From Trichoplusia ni (lineage: Eukaryota; Arthropoda; Insecta; Lepidoptera; Noctuidae): a stretch of DNA of 64,000 nucleotides. Positions 31,318 through 42,760 of the stretch are shown piece after piece. The notes beneath the pieces were generated by a model. It did not search any database and was not told where the DNA came from. It worked only from the letters and a program-made list of their open reading frames with translations. The stretch is from NCBI RefSeq assembly GCF_003590095.1, contig NC_039502.1:4689753-4753752 (forward strand), in the 5' to 3' direction. How positions within the stretch are numbered: position 1 is the stretch's first letter; every line of letters starts with the position of its first letter. Made by a program: the position numbers and the translations under genes.

Positions 31318-34170
31318 TTGTCGTGCAAAGGCAGTGTCTATTTTATCACACTCACTAACAAAAACCAGACTATTTTGAAATTGGAAAGGAAAAATGTCCA
31401 TTTGCTAGGGGTAAGTGAGACACACTGGAAAGGTCAGGGTCACTATACATCTGACTCTGGTAGTACAGTGTATTTCTCGGGCCCTGATGACGAAATGAGC
31501 AGAGGAGTGGCTTTCATTGTGCCACGATCTATGAACAAGTGCGTTGTAGGTTATAATCCAGTCAGTGATCGGATAATCACACTTAAACTGAACACCATAC
31601 CATGCAAGTTTAACATCGTGCAGGTATATGCTCACACGGCTCAGTCAACTGAAGAAGAAATAGAGGGCTTTTATGATACACTGACTGCGACACTTGAACA
31701 GATACCTAAACGAGAAGTTACCGTCATCTTAGGGGATTTTAATGCCAAATTTGGTGACACCAAAGGTGACGATCATCTTCATCGCGCTGTAGGGAAACAT
31801 GGTATTGGGATACGAAATGACAGGGGAGAGCGTTTATTACAATTCTGTTGTGAAGAAAATCTTACCATCACCAACACTTGCTTCAACCATCATATCCGCA
31901 GACTGTACACTTGGATATCCCCTGGCGACAGATGTAGAAACCAGATCGACTACATACTGATAGGTACACGATGGAGAAGTTCAGTCACGAACGCCACAAC
32001 TTACCCCGGTGCTGACTGCGGCTCCGACCACCAGCTTCTTGTAGCAACAATTCGACTACGGCTAAAGAGCATTAAAAAATCTAAAGTAGTTCCGAACATG
32101 CGAAGCATAGATCTCAATGGCTTTGGGGAGGGTTTTGAGCAAAGAGTGAAAATTTTTCCGAGTAACATCATAGACAGTGATAGTAAATGGGAACTTTTTA
32201 AGAGTATGATTGTAAGGACAGCCAACGAGAACAAACTACAAAAACCCGTCATGAAAGACTTCATTACACCTGAGACGGCGCAAATCATACTTGAAAAACG
32301 TGAACTCAAAGAACACGGTTTAAGTTCACCTGAAGATCAGCAACGGTACTCAGACCTTAACCGCCAAGTCCAACTACGTTGTCGGAAGGATTACGAAAAT
32401 CATATTAATGGAATTTGTCTGGAACTCGAACAACACTCCCTAAAGAACGAGTCAAGATATCTCTATCAGAAGGTTAAGGAGGTAACTGGAACGCGCAAAC
32501 CGAAAACTTGTGTCATCGAGGACGAAAGCGGACGTTTACTCACAGATGTAGCTGACGTAATAGAGCGCTGGAAAACCTACTGCAAAGAGTTGTACCACAC
32601 GAGCGACTCTACAGACGCTGTGTTTACATGTTCGATAGAAGAACCTGACATCTTACCATCGGAAATTGAGTATGCGATAAAGGCTCTTAAGTGTAAGAAG
32701 TCACCAGGCAAAGATGGTATAACAGCCGAATTATTAAAGAACCTCGGTGTAAAGGGCGTGAAAGTTATCACAGATATATGCAACACCATTTGGAAAACAG
32801 GAAAATGGCCTAAGGACTGGATTGAATCTGTGTTCATCCCATTACACAAGAAAGGATCTTCGAAAGTCTGTGGAAACTATAGAACGCTAGCGCTCATATC
32901 ACACGCGAGTAAAATCCTGCTCCATGTAATTAACAGACGCTTAAACTACTTTTTATGCCGACAGATACCCGAAGAGCAGGCAGGTTTTGTTAGAGGCAAA
33001 GGAACGCGGGAACAAATATTGAATGTCCGGCAAGTTATTGAGAAAAGCAGAGAATTTAACAGCCCCGTGATCCTTTGCTTTATAGATTATACAAAAGCTT
33101 TCGACTGCGTAAAATGGGATAAACTATGGAGTGTGCTACTGGAGATGGGAGTCCCTAAACATCTTGTTGCTTTAATACAGAGTCTGTACATAGGAAATCG
33201 ATCTTTCGTGAGGATAGGTGCAGAATACTCTAGCATGTTCCAAACGAAAAAAGGTGTAAGGCAGGGTTGCATCCTGTCCCCTGCACTTTTCAACATATAT
33301 GGAGAATATATAATGCGGAAGACTATCGAAAATTGGGAGAAGGGATTTCCTATAGGCGGAAAAAGATTGTCTAATCTACGATATGTTGATGATACCGTTC
33401 TCCTAGCAACATCTATGGAAGACATGATAGAACTGTTCCAAAGACTCGAGACTGTAAGTGGCATCAGTGGCCTTGCGGTCAACAGAGCAAAAACCAAAAT
33501 GATGATAGTGGATCGAGCCGGAATACTAGCAAATGTCACCTGCAATATTCCTGGCATTAACATCGTCGACCGCTACATTTACCTTGGTTCCCAAATCTGT
33601 AACGATGGCAGCTGTGTCCCTGAGATTAAAAGGCGTATCGGGATGGCTAAAGATGCAATGACCCGATTGAACAAGGTTTGGAAGAAGAGAGGAATTGGTA
33701 TTAAAACCAAGATCAAATTAGTGCGAGCCTTGGTATTCCCGATCTTCCTTTATGGTGTGGAAACGTGGACAATCTTAGCCCGGGAACGACAACGGATCGA
33801 TGCATTCGAAATGTGGTTCTGGAGGCGATTGCTCCGAATACCTTGGACTGCAAAGCGCACCAATGTGTCGATCCTGAATCAGCTGCAAATAAAAACCCGC
33901 CTTTCGACCACATGCCAACAACGCATTCTATCCTATTTTGGTCACACAGTACGCAGAGGCGATGAAAGTCTAGAGAAATTGATTGTCGTTGGAAACACCG
34001 AAGGCAAACGATCGCGCGGTCGTTCTCCAACCAGATGGACCGATCAAATAAAAGACACATCGTCTTCAAAATTCTATGCGGTGGTGAGAGATGCGCTGGA
34101 TCGAAACCGATGGAGGAAAATCATCCGCTCCAAATGTGGCCCTGATGCTGACCACGATCCTCAGATATGA
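31318..34170 (+). CDS. RTE-clade LINE ORF: endonuclease plus reverse transcriptase, 5' truncated
   Basis: An open frame of 950 codons without a break. Endonuclease motifs: GVSETHWKG, GDFNAKFG, SDHQLLVATIR. RT motifs: KCKKSPGKDGI, NYRTLALISHASK, CFIDYTKAFDCV, GVRQGCILSPALFN, and YVDDTVLLA in place of YADD. The end has the RTE tail (RSRGRSPTRWTDQI ... RNRWRKII). The first endonuclease block (WNVRTL type) is missing and no ATG lies at the frame start (31318 is TTG), so the copy is truncated by a few dozen codons at its 5' end. It is otherwise strikingly intact. Confidence 0.9.
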   Translation: MSCKGSVYFITLTNKNQTILKLERKNVHLLGVSETHWKGQGHYTSDSGSTVYFSGPDDEMSRGVAFIVPRSMNKCVVGYNPVSDRIITLKLNTIPCKFNIVQVYAHTAQSTEEEIEGFYDTLTATLEQIPKREVTVILGDFNAKFGDTKGDDHLHRAVGKHGIGIRNDRGERLLQFCCEENLTITNTCFNHHIRRLYTWISPGDRCRNQIDYILIGTRWRSSVTNATTYPGADCGSDHQLLVATIRLRLKSIKKSKVVPNMRSIDLNGFGEGFEQRVKIFPSNIIDSDSKWELFKSMIVRTANENKLQKPVMKDFITPETAQIILEKRELKEHGLSSPEDQQRYSDLNRQVQLRCRKDYENHINGICLELEQHSLKNESRYLYQKVKEVTGTRKPKTCVIEDESGRLLTDVADVIERWKTYCKELYHTSDSTDAVFTCSIEEPDILPSEIEYAIKALKCKKSPGKDGITAELLKNLGVKGVKVITDICNTIWKTGKWPKDWIESVFIPLHKKGSSKVCGNYRTLALISHASKILLHVINRRLNYFLCRQIPEEQAGFVRGKGTREQILNVRQVIEKSREFNSPVILCFIDYTKAFDCVKWDKLWSVLLEMGVPKHLVALIQSLYIGNRSFVRIGAEYSSMFQTKKGVRQGCILSPALFNIYGEYIMRKTIENWEKGFPIGGKRLSNLRYVDDTVLLATSMEDMIELFQRLETVSGISGLAVNRAKTKMMIVDRAGILANVTCNIPGINIVDRYIYLGSQICNDGSCVPEIKRRIGMAKDAMTRLNKVWKKRGIGIKTKIKLVRALVFPIFLYGVETWTILARERQRIDAFEMWFWRRLLRIPWTAKRTNVSILNQLQIKTRLSTTCQQRILSYFGHTVRRGDESLEKLIVVGNTEGKRSRGRSPTRWTDQIKDTSSSKFYAVVRDALDRNRWRKIIRSKCGPDADHDPQI

Positions 34171-35089
34171 GGGACCGATTAAGAGAGAGATTTTGACATT
34201 GTGTGACAAATATGTATAGGGAAACAGACATAGACACATTGTCATGACTACGAGTCTGTCCCACGCACACATGCTTAAAGTACCTACGTCACTGAGACAT
34301 CGAGTTAAAGTGTCTTTCCAACGGGAAAACGGTGCCAGCGGTGGCGCACTTCGGCAAAAAAGTGTACTAATTTTGAAATATTGATAATCCTCCCTTGATA
34401 GATTTTGTTACAACGTGTAATAGATAGATGGCGCTGATACGTGTTTTACGAATATTGTTTATTTTATGGATAGTAATTATGTACCTATAATATCTGAATT
34501 TCTCAGGGTAGGCAGTGTCTTTTTGTCTCTATGGACTGCACGCCACTGGTATAGATATAGATTGTACATATCAATAGTTTAAAAATAAAATAAGAGGGTA
34601 GGACTGCCTCACGGCAACCCAAAACTGTTAAACTTAATATGTAAAATATAATGACTATGGAACGCAACCGCAACTCAAAAGCCGTTAGGCCAAGATTGAC
34701 AAAATAACTGTCATAGACATTACACAGGTGACAGTTGATACGGGAAAATAGTAAACTAATTGAAAAACGTAATAACGGTTAAACTCGTTCAAAGATAAGA
34801 TTTAAAGCATAAAAATAAAGAAAAAAGAATAAACTTTATCAAATTTTACGTGTCTTGCTATGAAATAAAGTCTTATATTAATTAATTACTAATATTATGA
34901 AATACGGACAAGTAAAAGGTTACCGTGAAACAGCCATGCGGACTGGGAATACAGCTGCAACCACTATTTCCTAACTGCCACAGCCCGCTTCTTTCGTGGT
35001 CCAGCAGCAGCGACTATGGCGGGCGATACAGAAGCTGGAGATGTTGCGACGTGCTTGACAAGGCCCTCTGGAGAATCAGCTATCATTCA
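34171..35089 (+). other. RTE 3' end, then no gene seen
   Basis: The first 100 bases or so are the short 3' UTR expected for RTE elements. Beyond it the DNA is AT-rich with no recognisable ORF. Confidence 0.4.
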
Positions 35090-35693
35090 GATATCGTTAT
35101 TAATTTATTACGTGACTGCTCTAGAACGTTAATGTTAAAGTCACCACTTATAATTATTTTCTTTTTGCTATCTTTTAAAGTTAGTGTTTGCAAGAGATTT
35201 TCGAGAGTATTATAGAAAAGTTCGGGTTCCCTGTTTTTTTGAGGCCATTATATAACTATAAAAATTAATTTTTCTTTTACTATTTCTATTGCACATACTT
35301 CAAAAATATATTCTTTACTCATTGATAATATGTCCATTCTATCAGTGAAATCTATACTCTCTTTCAGTAGGATACAGACACCGCCAACTTCGTGGTTTTT
35401 TTTATTTAATCACAATGAAATCTATCTTTAACTATAATATAACATCTAACCTAACCTAACTGCAAAGCAATTTATCGGCAATAAGTTGACCCGACGTTGT
35501 AGCCAACCAAGTGAAGTAGATCTATTTTGTTATTTGTTATCCAGGTTTCCGTGAGACACATAGCATGGATTATATTTTCCTCTTTTGTGGATAGTTTCTT
35601 TATCGAGATATTCTGATAAAGCAATTCCAGTATTTCGAAAAAGGTGGTAGTTTTGTAAAATATATTTAGGTAACCTCTTGCTTGATAATTCAA
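35090..35693 (-). pseudogene. LINE endonuclease fragment
   Basis: On the minus strand, in broken frames: CLTETWITNN near 35540, a GGVCILL stretch near 35385, and GDFNIN near 35120, in the right order and spacing for an AP-type endonuclease. The text is lost below 35090, so RT is absent. It follows the ORF1 relic 35948-36640 in the same orientation, so both are one 3'-truncated LINE. Confidence 0.7.
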
Positions 35694-35947
35694 CTATAAT
35701 AGGTCTGCGATATCCCTTTTATGTTACATTGAAGAAATATGCATTAATAATAGGAAGAATATTCTGCATATTTATTCAATCTAACCCGTGAAATTAATAT
35801 CACATATTTCTTGAAACATAGTTATAATTCTATAGTACAAATCTTCCTCTGTTACCGAGTGATATTCGTTTTAACCATATATTTATGTATAACAATTTTC
35901 TTGGGGCAAGGGAACATATTTTTCGATTTATTCTTATATGTACTGTT

Positions 35948-36640
35948 TTAATTTAACTGTAGGTTACATGCGTTGCATTCATGCTTAAGTATAGTATTAC
36001 TATTGCATGATAGTAACTTTATATAATTTTTCAACTTTTCAGTGTCTATTTGTAGTTTTTGTATCTGGGTATTCAGTTTTTCTATTTCAGCTTTGCGTTC
36101 TTCATTTTGTATAGATAATACATTCGTTTCCTGTTTCATGTCATCTCTTAACTTTGATATAGCTTTATTAATTTCTGTTTGTATTGTTGCTTTTATTTCT
36201 AGTATTATGGAAGAGCTATTTCCTTCAAGTTTTAACGATATCATTTCACTCAGACTGTGTAATGTTAATTCTGGTTCCACATTTTTTTCCTAACATAAAG
36301 TGTCGCTAAATATGCTTGAATCTTCTGAGCATACAGTCTCATCGTTTATATTTTTACCGGGTTTACGACGTAAGGTAACGTTTGCGTCCGGTGAAATAGT
36401 AAAGCTGTTGCTTATAGATTGAGGCCTAGCAGGAGTATTTGTGTTGATGTTTTTAGGTTTTTTACGTCGTCATTCCTGACATTCCCATATCATTTTATTC
36501 ACGCAGTTCATACGTAAAAGTTGTTCTATAGGGAAGTTTGAACATTCCAGGTTGTAGCATTTTTCACAGATTGAACAAGCTAAATAATTCGCATTAGTTA
36601 TGAGCTCCGTATTGCAACCTGCACAGAGCGCCATCTTTCT
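35948..36640 (-). pseudogene. LINE ORF1 relic: PHD-like zinc finger and coiled coil
   Basis: Starting at the minus-strand ATG near 36633 the frame reads MALCAGC, then ACSICEKCYNLEC and WECQE followed by a stop where the last cysteine is expected, a PHD-type finger. After further stops an open coiled-coil segment (35948-36280, heptads with IEKLNTQIQKLQ) follows. PHD plus coiled coil is a common ORF1 layout in insect CR1/Jockey-group LINEs. Confidence 0.65.
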
Positions 36641-37112
36641 GACAACTTTGTAGATATTATAGATGTCCCTTCCTGTCTTTGCTATTTGCCGCTAGATGTC
36701 GTTTTTTTTACTTAGTGGCACCTCTTCAGACAGAGAAGCTATTCACCAATAGATGTCACTGTACCAAAGGCGGTTCAACGCTTTTTTTTTTGAAATTTAA
36801 AAGATTGAAAATTAACGTTGCTATTTTATATCAGAATTGAGATATTGTGAATTTGATGGAAATATCGCAGTAGTTAAGTTATTGTCTCGAAGTATATCCA
36901 CAAAAACCGGTAACACTGTTTCTTATTCTATTAATATTAAAGTTATTATTGTTTTAGTCCAATCTAGGTAGCACTTTTGTTAAATCGTTTGTTTATCACT
37001 CTAACTCTTAATTTTTTAAGAGATAACACTGTCTGGTCTTTTTTATCACTTTACACACTTTACATCACTATTTGATCTATTGGTTTTCTGGTTCAATAAC
37101 ACTTAGATACTA
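36641..37112. other. no gene seen
   Basis: Non-coding. It may contain the 5' UTR of the minus-strand LINE next to 36640. Otherwise featureless AT-rich DNA with a T run at 36783-36792. Confidence 0.4.
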
Positions 37113-37390
37113 CTAGCTGTTGCCTGCAACTTCGTCCGCGTCGTTAGAAGATATAAGTTAGGAATTTTATAAAGTTGGCCTTTAAGATGAATATTTTTCC
37201 CCGCTTTTGCCACATTTTTCACTGTATCTTCGCTCTTATTCACTGCATCGTGATTTTATATAGCCTAAAACCTTCCTCGATTAATGGTCTATTAAACTCA
37301 AAAAGATTTTTTCAATTTGAACCAGTAGCTCCTGAGATTAGCGCGTTCAAACAAACAAACAAACTCTTCAGCTGAATATATTAGTATAGA
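37113..37390 (-). mobile_element. small non-autonomous Helitron, complete
   Basis: Read on the minus strand it starts TCTATACTAATATATTC at 37390 and ends GACGAAGTTGCAGGCAACAG plus CTAG at 37113, with A on its 5' side and T on its 3' side. A TTTG run lies near the 5' end. It has no coding capacity at 278 bp and needs a Rep/helicase from elsewhere, for example the family at 3615. Confidence 0.9.
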
Positions 37391-37869
37391 TTGTTATTAC
37401 GTTGTAGAAAAAAAAACATAATAACATATAAATCTTGTTACACCTTGTTATAACTATGTACACCTGGTTAAAATTTATGAGCTAATACCGTATTTTATTT
37501 TTCCTGTAAAACTTTGATTTTTAGATAACGACATTATTCCATGGGGGCGGCGATTTAATCGGATGAATTAAATACCTCCAATCTTAAATTATTAATTTTA
37601 GTTGAATTAGCCGAAAATCGATGAAGATTTGCACAAAATTTCATCCCCTATTTTACCCCCTTAGGGGTGGATTTTGCCAAAATCCTATATTAGCGGATGC
37701 CTACAACATAATTTCTACCTACATGCCAAATTTAAGTCCGATCCGTCCAGTGGTTTTGGCTGTGCGTTGTTACATCACTATGTCAGTCAGTCACCTTTGA
37801 GTTTTATATATTTAGATAAAGATAATAAAAGTTTTTTGAGATTTATCCTTCATTTATAGTTCAGGCCTG
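37391..37869 (+). repeat. dispersed repeat related to lepidopteran Helitron/SINE-like sequence
   Basis: 37620-37810 has the pattern CCCCTTAGGGGTGGATTTT, GCGGATGCCTAC, GATCCGTCCAGTGGTTTTGG and GTCAGTCAGTCACCTTTGAG, which recurs widely in moth and butterfly non-coding DNA by my recollection. No ORF. Family and limits are not certain. Confidence 0.4.
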
Positions 37870-38086
37870 AAACTTATTAACAAACAATGTTATAAAAACA
37901 GCTTTATATTAATTTTGACCTACCATTAGCCCCCATTCCAACACTTTTTTCATTTAAATAGTAGCCTATGTCCTTAATCAGATTATCTGTATAGCAAATT
38001 TCTATACAATCGGGTCAGTAGTATTGGTGTAAACGCGAGACAGACGGACAGAGATACTTTCGCATTTATAATATCAGTATGAAAAG
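37870..38086 (-). mobile_element. non-autonomous Helitron fragment
   Basis: Shows the same text as 24060-24138 joined directly to that of 29850-29976 (TTCATTTAAATAGTAGCCTATG), ending AATATCAGTATGA. It is the unsplit reference that reveals the insertion between 24139 and 29849. Its CTAG end is not found. Confidence 0.65.
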
Positions 38087-38088
38087 AT

Positions 38089-39399
38089 TGTAGCGGTGAG
38101 GGCCGCACAGGTAGGCTGTGCAGACCGTTAACCAAAAAGGAGAAAGAAAACAAGAGGTAGGTCTCATACAGGTCTTTAATAAAACTAGGTCCGGCTAGGT
38201 CGCGGGTTTGTGGCACAGGTAATTGAGTTCTCGCTCTTATATGAGTAAGGGGGTACCGTCCCTGGGGGTCCACGTAGGGTGCCCGGTGAGCTGGCTGAAG
38301 CTGCACGGAAGCTGGCTGAAGCTGCCCAGAAGCTGGGGTCGCTGGCGTGACAACGGCCGCCGCCACCAGTAGGTGCTAAGCTGCCGGCTGGAGAGCGGGA
38401 CCCGCAGAAAGTAGTGGTACGGTGACCCCTGGAAGCGTGCATAGAGGTGCGTAGGTTAGCGTGCGATGTGAATGCTCTCCTAGTGGTCCCAGGGTAGTAC
38501 AGAGGCAGGGAAAGGGAAAGCTCACACATCGCAGCGGTTTACAAGGCAGATGGGTGCAATGACACGTGCTCAAGGCTGATGCAATAAAGTGCTTACACTA
38601 TCCAAAGCTCATTTTAGCCTTTAAGGGAGTGGCAGGATGCTAGTAACAGCTGAAGGCACACTGAGTATTCACGTAACACTATTGAGAACAAGGGCAACGC
38701 AGTCCTCTCCAAAGTTTCGCCACACAACCGTAGGTACCTAGGCATACACGACACCGCTTTCAATTTATTAATGAAATATTACTAAAACTAAAAAGAGCAA
38801 GAAGAAAACATTCTACGAATTTGTGATATCAATTGTTTATGAGAAGATATACATATTTCTATTTAAAAATGAAGTGACGAATACCTAGTCTACACCTTGT
38901 TTTAATCAATGAATACAACAGACATGTTTTCATGACCTCTAGCAGACCTGTCAATACAACTTCAAATGCTGCTTCAGTTATCAAAGCGACGCGCGGCACG
39001 CTGCAATTACAAAAAGATTTCGTATATCTACATCAACCGAATTATTTAAGAGAAATAAATCACTATGCGAAACTAAATGACATTTGAACTATATTTTTGC
39101 GAAAAGTCAACGGTAAAGATGGCGACAGCGGTTTGTTTGTGAGTACTATTGGAAATTAACAAAATTAATCTATAATCAGAATTTTGCCGACTCATTTTAT
39201 TTTGTCGACTCATTAATATTTTTTTATATTTTGTTATTCATTTAAGGTTTTGAACAAAATTATTAATATAGATAATAATCTACTCCACAAATTATTTTAG
39301 TTGTAATTTCGAAATGTAATGACACTAACAACGGCATTCTGACAGTTGCTATGGATACAATTTTTGTTTATTACTCGCTAAAACCGCCCGCCCGCTACA
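38089..39399. mobile_element. unknown 1.3 kb element with 8-bp inverted ends (possible solo LTR)
   Basis: Begins TGTAGCGG and ends CCGCTACA, i.e. TG...CA ends. The first 560 bp is GC-rich and contains several GAGCTGGCTGAAGCTGC-like repeats near 38289-38335; the rest is AT-rich. On the minus strand there is a TATATAAGAG-like box near 38245. No protein domain. A long solo LTR in minus orientation or a non-autonomous DNA element would both fit. I see no clear target duplication. Confidence 0.4.
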
Positions 39400-39429
39400 T
39401 ATCGAACCATTACACCCTTTTACGTAGTA

Positions 39430-40692
39430 AGGTCCAAAAGTTTCCGCCCTGAACTATAAAATGAAGGATAAATCTCAATCAATTTTTATTATTATTTAAT
39501 TTAGTCCCCCTTAATTTCAATACACTTTTCGCATCGCTTTATTAACATTTCAATTCCTTTAATAAAATAGTCTGCAGTTTTATCTTCAAAATGTGCCAAA
39601 ACCGCGGGCTTCACCTTTTCATCCATGTTAAACTTTTTTCTAACTTTTTCCTCGCAAGTCGGATTTCAATTTGAAAATAAATAATAATCGATTGGGGCCA
39701 AGTCGGGACTATAGGGTGAATGGTCAAGCTCAGTGTAACCTCATACTTTGATGGCAGCCTTGGAAACACCCGATGTGTGGACCGGCGCTTCGTCATGAAG
39801 CAGCAACACTCCTCACGACAGTTTCCCTCGACGTTCTTTTTTGATAGCATCTCGCAATTGATGTAGGAAGGAAGCGAAGTACTCGCCCGTTACAGTTGTG
39901 TTGCGTTCTTTAAAATCCGCCACTAAAATTCCTTCGGAATCCCAAAATATTGTGGCCATGATCTTTTCGTGTAACTGAAACACCTTGGCTTTTTTGGGCC
40001 GCGCTGAGCTGGGACGACGCCACTCCATCGATTCCTTTTTAGATAGAGGATCATGATAAAAAAACCATAGTTTCATCTCCTGTTACAATTGAATCCAAAA
40101 CATCTTTCTTCGTCGGCCTTTACACAGGAATAAAAATTGAGCACAGCACTTACACGTTCTTGCTTCTGAACAGCGGAAATAAGTTTTGGGACCCACCTTG
40201 CACTGACCTTATTCATACCCAAATATTCATGTCGGATTCTAAGCACAGTTGTTTTCGAAAGTCCCGTTATGGTTGCTAATTCTTTTGTCTTCAACCGCCG
40301 GTCTTGCAGTACTGTCGCTTCGACAAATTGAATCTTTTCATCAGTAATGGCCTCGGACGGACGTCCTGGGCGGGCTTCACCTTCAATTAATTGTCTTCCT
40401 AAACGAAACCGTTTCACCTATTCTTTTACGGTGAAATATGACGGAATCCACACGTTGTTTGATTTCGCCCTGCGTCTTCCCCTCTTTAGTAAAAAAATAA
40501 TCACGGCTCGATACTCAATCTTATCCATTTCGAATTTTCTGTCGACTTTCTAACCTTAAAAGGTTATAACTTTTTATATAAATGAAATACTTTGAACTGT
40601 GGGTATGTCGATAAAAGTCAAGTTATTCAAGGTCAAGCTAGTTTGATATCTTTGATTAATTCAATGCGGGTAGGCCGGAAACTTTTGGAACA
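39430..40692 (-). mobile_element. mariner-family DNA transposon
   Basis: Inverted ends GGTCCAAAAGTTTCCGCCCT on the left and the near complement on the right (AGGCCGGAAACTTTTGGAAC near 40671), about 20 of 25 positions matching. TA lies next to the left end (39428-39429); no TA directly borders the right end, which suggests a later change there. It carries a transposase in minus orientation. Confidence 0.85.
39501..40528 (-). pseudogene. mariner transposase, several frameshifts
   Basis: From ATG at 40528 (MDKIEYR) to a stop at 39501-39503, matching the roughly 345-residue length of mariner transposases. Recognisable in order: a second helix-turn-helix with LSKTTVLRIRHEYLGMNK and the WVPKL linker, TGDE with the first aspartate at the frame break near 40075, SARPKKAKV, IFWDSEGILVADF, HDEAPVHTS with the second aspartate, and a PDLAPIDYYLF block with the third (DD34D). 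At least three frame changes are present. The enzyme would insert the element at TA. Confidence 0.85.
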
Positions 40693-41198
40693 GAGATACT
40701 TTCGCATTTATTCAATTTTTAACACGGAGCCTATTGTTTACCGTGTCGCTAGCGACACCTACTGTAAGCAGGGCTATAGAAATAGAAGGAGTGTTTGAAG
40801 GAGAAAAGTAGATAGGCAAGCGATAGCAACGATAAAACAACAACAATAACACGCTGGTGTGCGCGTTAGCCGTAAAGCATTCGGAGGGCGGGGCGACACG
40901 GGCTTCGCGAGTGAGAGTAGTGGTCGACTTGAGCGGCGCGGAGAATAGCTGCGCTCGCGCCCGTCGTAAGACCGATCTGGTTCTAACCGGAGATGCAACG
41001 CATTTCCAATGCGGAACCCACTGATGTCGTAGTATTCGATAATAAGTAGTCTTATGTGTTGTGTTATTATTGTAAATAATATGTATAAAGGTAATAAGGT
41101 TTTTTATGTATAATGTATTGTAAATAAATACATATATATTAATAACGATTTTGAAACGTGTTAATATAAATATAGTAAATTATATATATAGGTATTGT
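40693..41198. other. no gene seen
   Basis: The first 25 bases match the inside of the non-autonomous Helitron at 38049-38070 (ACAGAGATACTTTCGCATTTAT). The rest is non-coding, with a GC-rich block at 40850-40990 and AT-rich DNA after it. Confidence 0.4.
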
Positions 41199-41708
41199 TT
41201 AAGTGTGACTGAGTAGGCTACAGTTGTTATTGTCGTCGCTACCTCCGCCCTTATACACTGGGGTAACAGCGGACCGTTTAAAAAGGTAAGGGAAGATTCC
41301 AGTGCTAAAACATAGGTTAGCAAGGTTACTGATCAATGGGACTAAAATTTCCTTAGTTTGTTTTAGGAATAGGGTAGGGATTCCGTCCCATCCTGGCGTA
41401 CTCCCAGAGTCTGGGGAATATTTTCTACTTCCTCTTTGGAGGTGTTTAATAATACACAAGAGGACAGATTGATGTGATTTCGTTAATGGTTGTCCAGAGT
41501 ACCCTAGGGTTTTGTACAAATGATTTAATTCTATCCTTGTTGTATTTATTTTTTAGTTTTTTTATAAAGTTCCCACAGAAAGTCTTATGTATATCGTTTA
41601 TATGTTATGCCTAAAATTTGATTTAGGGGGTTTCATCTAAGTTTTGGGTATAGTGTGTTTCTTAGTCTGATACATCTTGTGGACCTGTAGTTATCCAGGG
41701 CTTTATTG
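41199..41708 (-). pseudogene. LINE (CR1-like) RT N-terminal region
   Basis: Minus strand, several frames: PWITTG near 41695, ITYKRY, KNKYNKDRIKSFVQNPRVLW near 41540, then GWDGIPTLFLKQ and FKRSAVTPVYKGG near 41240. These are the linker and first RT blocks of a CR1-type ORF2. It continues directly from the endonuclease part at 42761-43205; a plus-strand LINE copy was inserted between them. Text stops at 41199. Confidence 0.75.
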
Positions 41709-41713
41709 TTCCC

Positions 41714-42205
41714 ACTGCTAAGTTAGTTTATCACGCCTATTTCCACAGTATTATGTCATACGGAATTTTACTGTGGGGAGCAGCTGCCGATGTTGAATCC
41801 GTTTTCATATTACAGAAACGTGCGGTTAGAGCAGTCTACTGCATGGGTCCGCGCGAGTCATTAAGAGAAACTTTTAAAGAAATTAATATTTTAACGCTGC
41901 CGTCGGTTTATATTATGGAGAATCTCATGTTCGTTCGGAAAAACTTGCATACTTTTAGTGTAAATAGTGATTTCCATAACATAAATACGAGAAATAAAAA
42001 TAAACTAGTAGTTCCAAGATTTAGGTTATCCAAAACAAACGCCAAATCTTTCCTAGGGAATTCTATTCGATTTTATAATAAATTGCCAGATACTATAACC
42101 AGTTTACCATTAAACAAGTTTAAAAATACCGTTAAATCTATGCTGGTAAAGAAAGCGTACTATAAAATTAGTGATTATATAAATGATAAACGCGCGTGGA
42201 CTTAG
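41714..42205 (+). pseudogene. CR1-like ORF2 C-terminus
   Basis: Open from the truncation point (AKLVYHAYFHSIMSYGILLWG) to a stop at 42205. It is closely similar in layout to the end of C1 ORF2 (20520-20982): LQKRAVRA, RESLRETFKEINILT, NTRNKNKL, FYNKLPD, YYKISDYINDKRAW. RT motifs are absent because of truncation. There is no inner stop. Confidence 0.9.
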
Positions 42206-42760
42206 TATTATCTCTGTACATGTGGTCTCCCTGGCGGTCTACTAGATCATTATCTTATTTTCCTTGTTATCTACTATTAGTTTAGCCACAGCTCTATTCA
42301 TAGAAGCTATGACATGCCTTGACATTCCTGTTAAGGATTTGATTAGGACTACATATTTAGATTATGTAAAATTATCATTAAATTATGTTTTCCTTTTTTT
42401 TTTTTTTGTGAAATGTGCTTTGTATATGTATCAACAGTGTAAACCTCAGCAAAACTTACTTCATTGTAACATTATTTTATTTTTCTTCTCTGGAGGTCAG
42501 TTTTTTATAGAAAATCATTAACATTTTGCTATTTGATACTTGTTTTGCTAATTTACGCTGTTCTTGCAGACATTCATTTTAATGTAAAATGCTACTGTAA
42601 AATTTTATTTTGAAAAGAGTAACTTATGGAGTTTCTTGCCGGTTCTTCTCCATAAGAATGACACTTTGGAACCGTGCAACTAGAGTCAGTAATATAACGT
42701 TTTAAAAGTGCCTGAGATACGGCCTATTTGAAATAAAAACTTTTTGATTTTGATTTTGAT
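42206..42760 (+). other. 3' UTR of the truncated CR1-like copy
   Basis: Non-coding, with a block near 42620-42735 (TGCCGGTTCTTCTC...GAAATAAAAACTTTTTGATT) typical of a LINE 3' end, then the short tandem tail. Confidence 0.7.

Noticed and set aside
37983..38573. Minus-strand Pro/Ala-rich ORFs
   Set aside because: GC-rich non-coding part of the 38089-39399 element; three overlapping frames are open and no domain is seen.
40774..40998. Minus-strand 74-residue Arg-rich ORF
   Set aside because: Lies in a GC-rich non-coding block, no recognisable domain and no promoter or neighbours.
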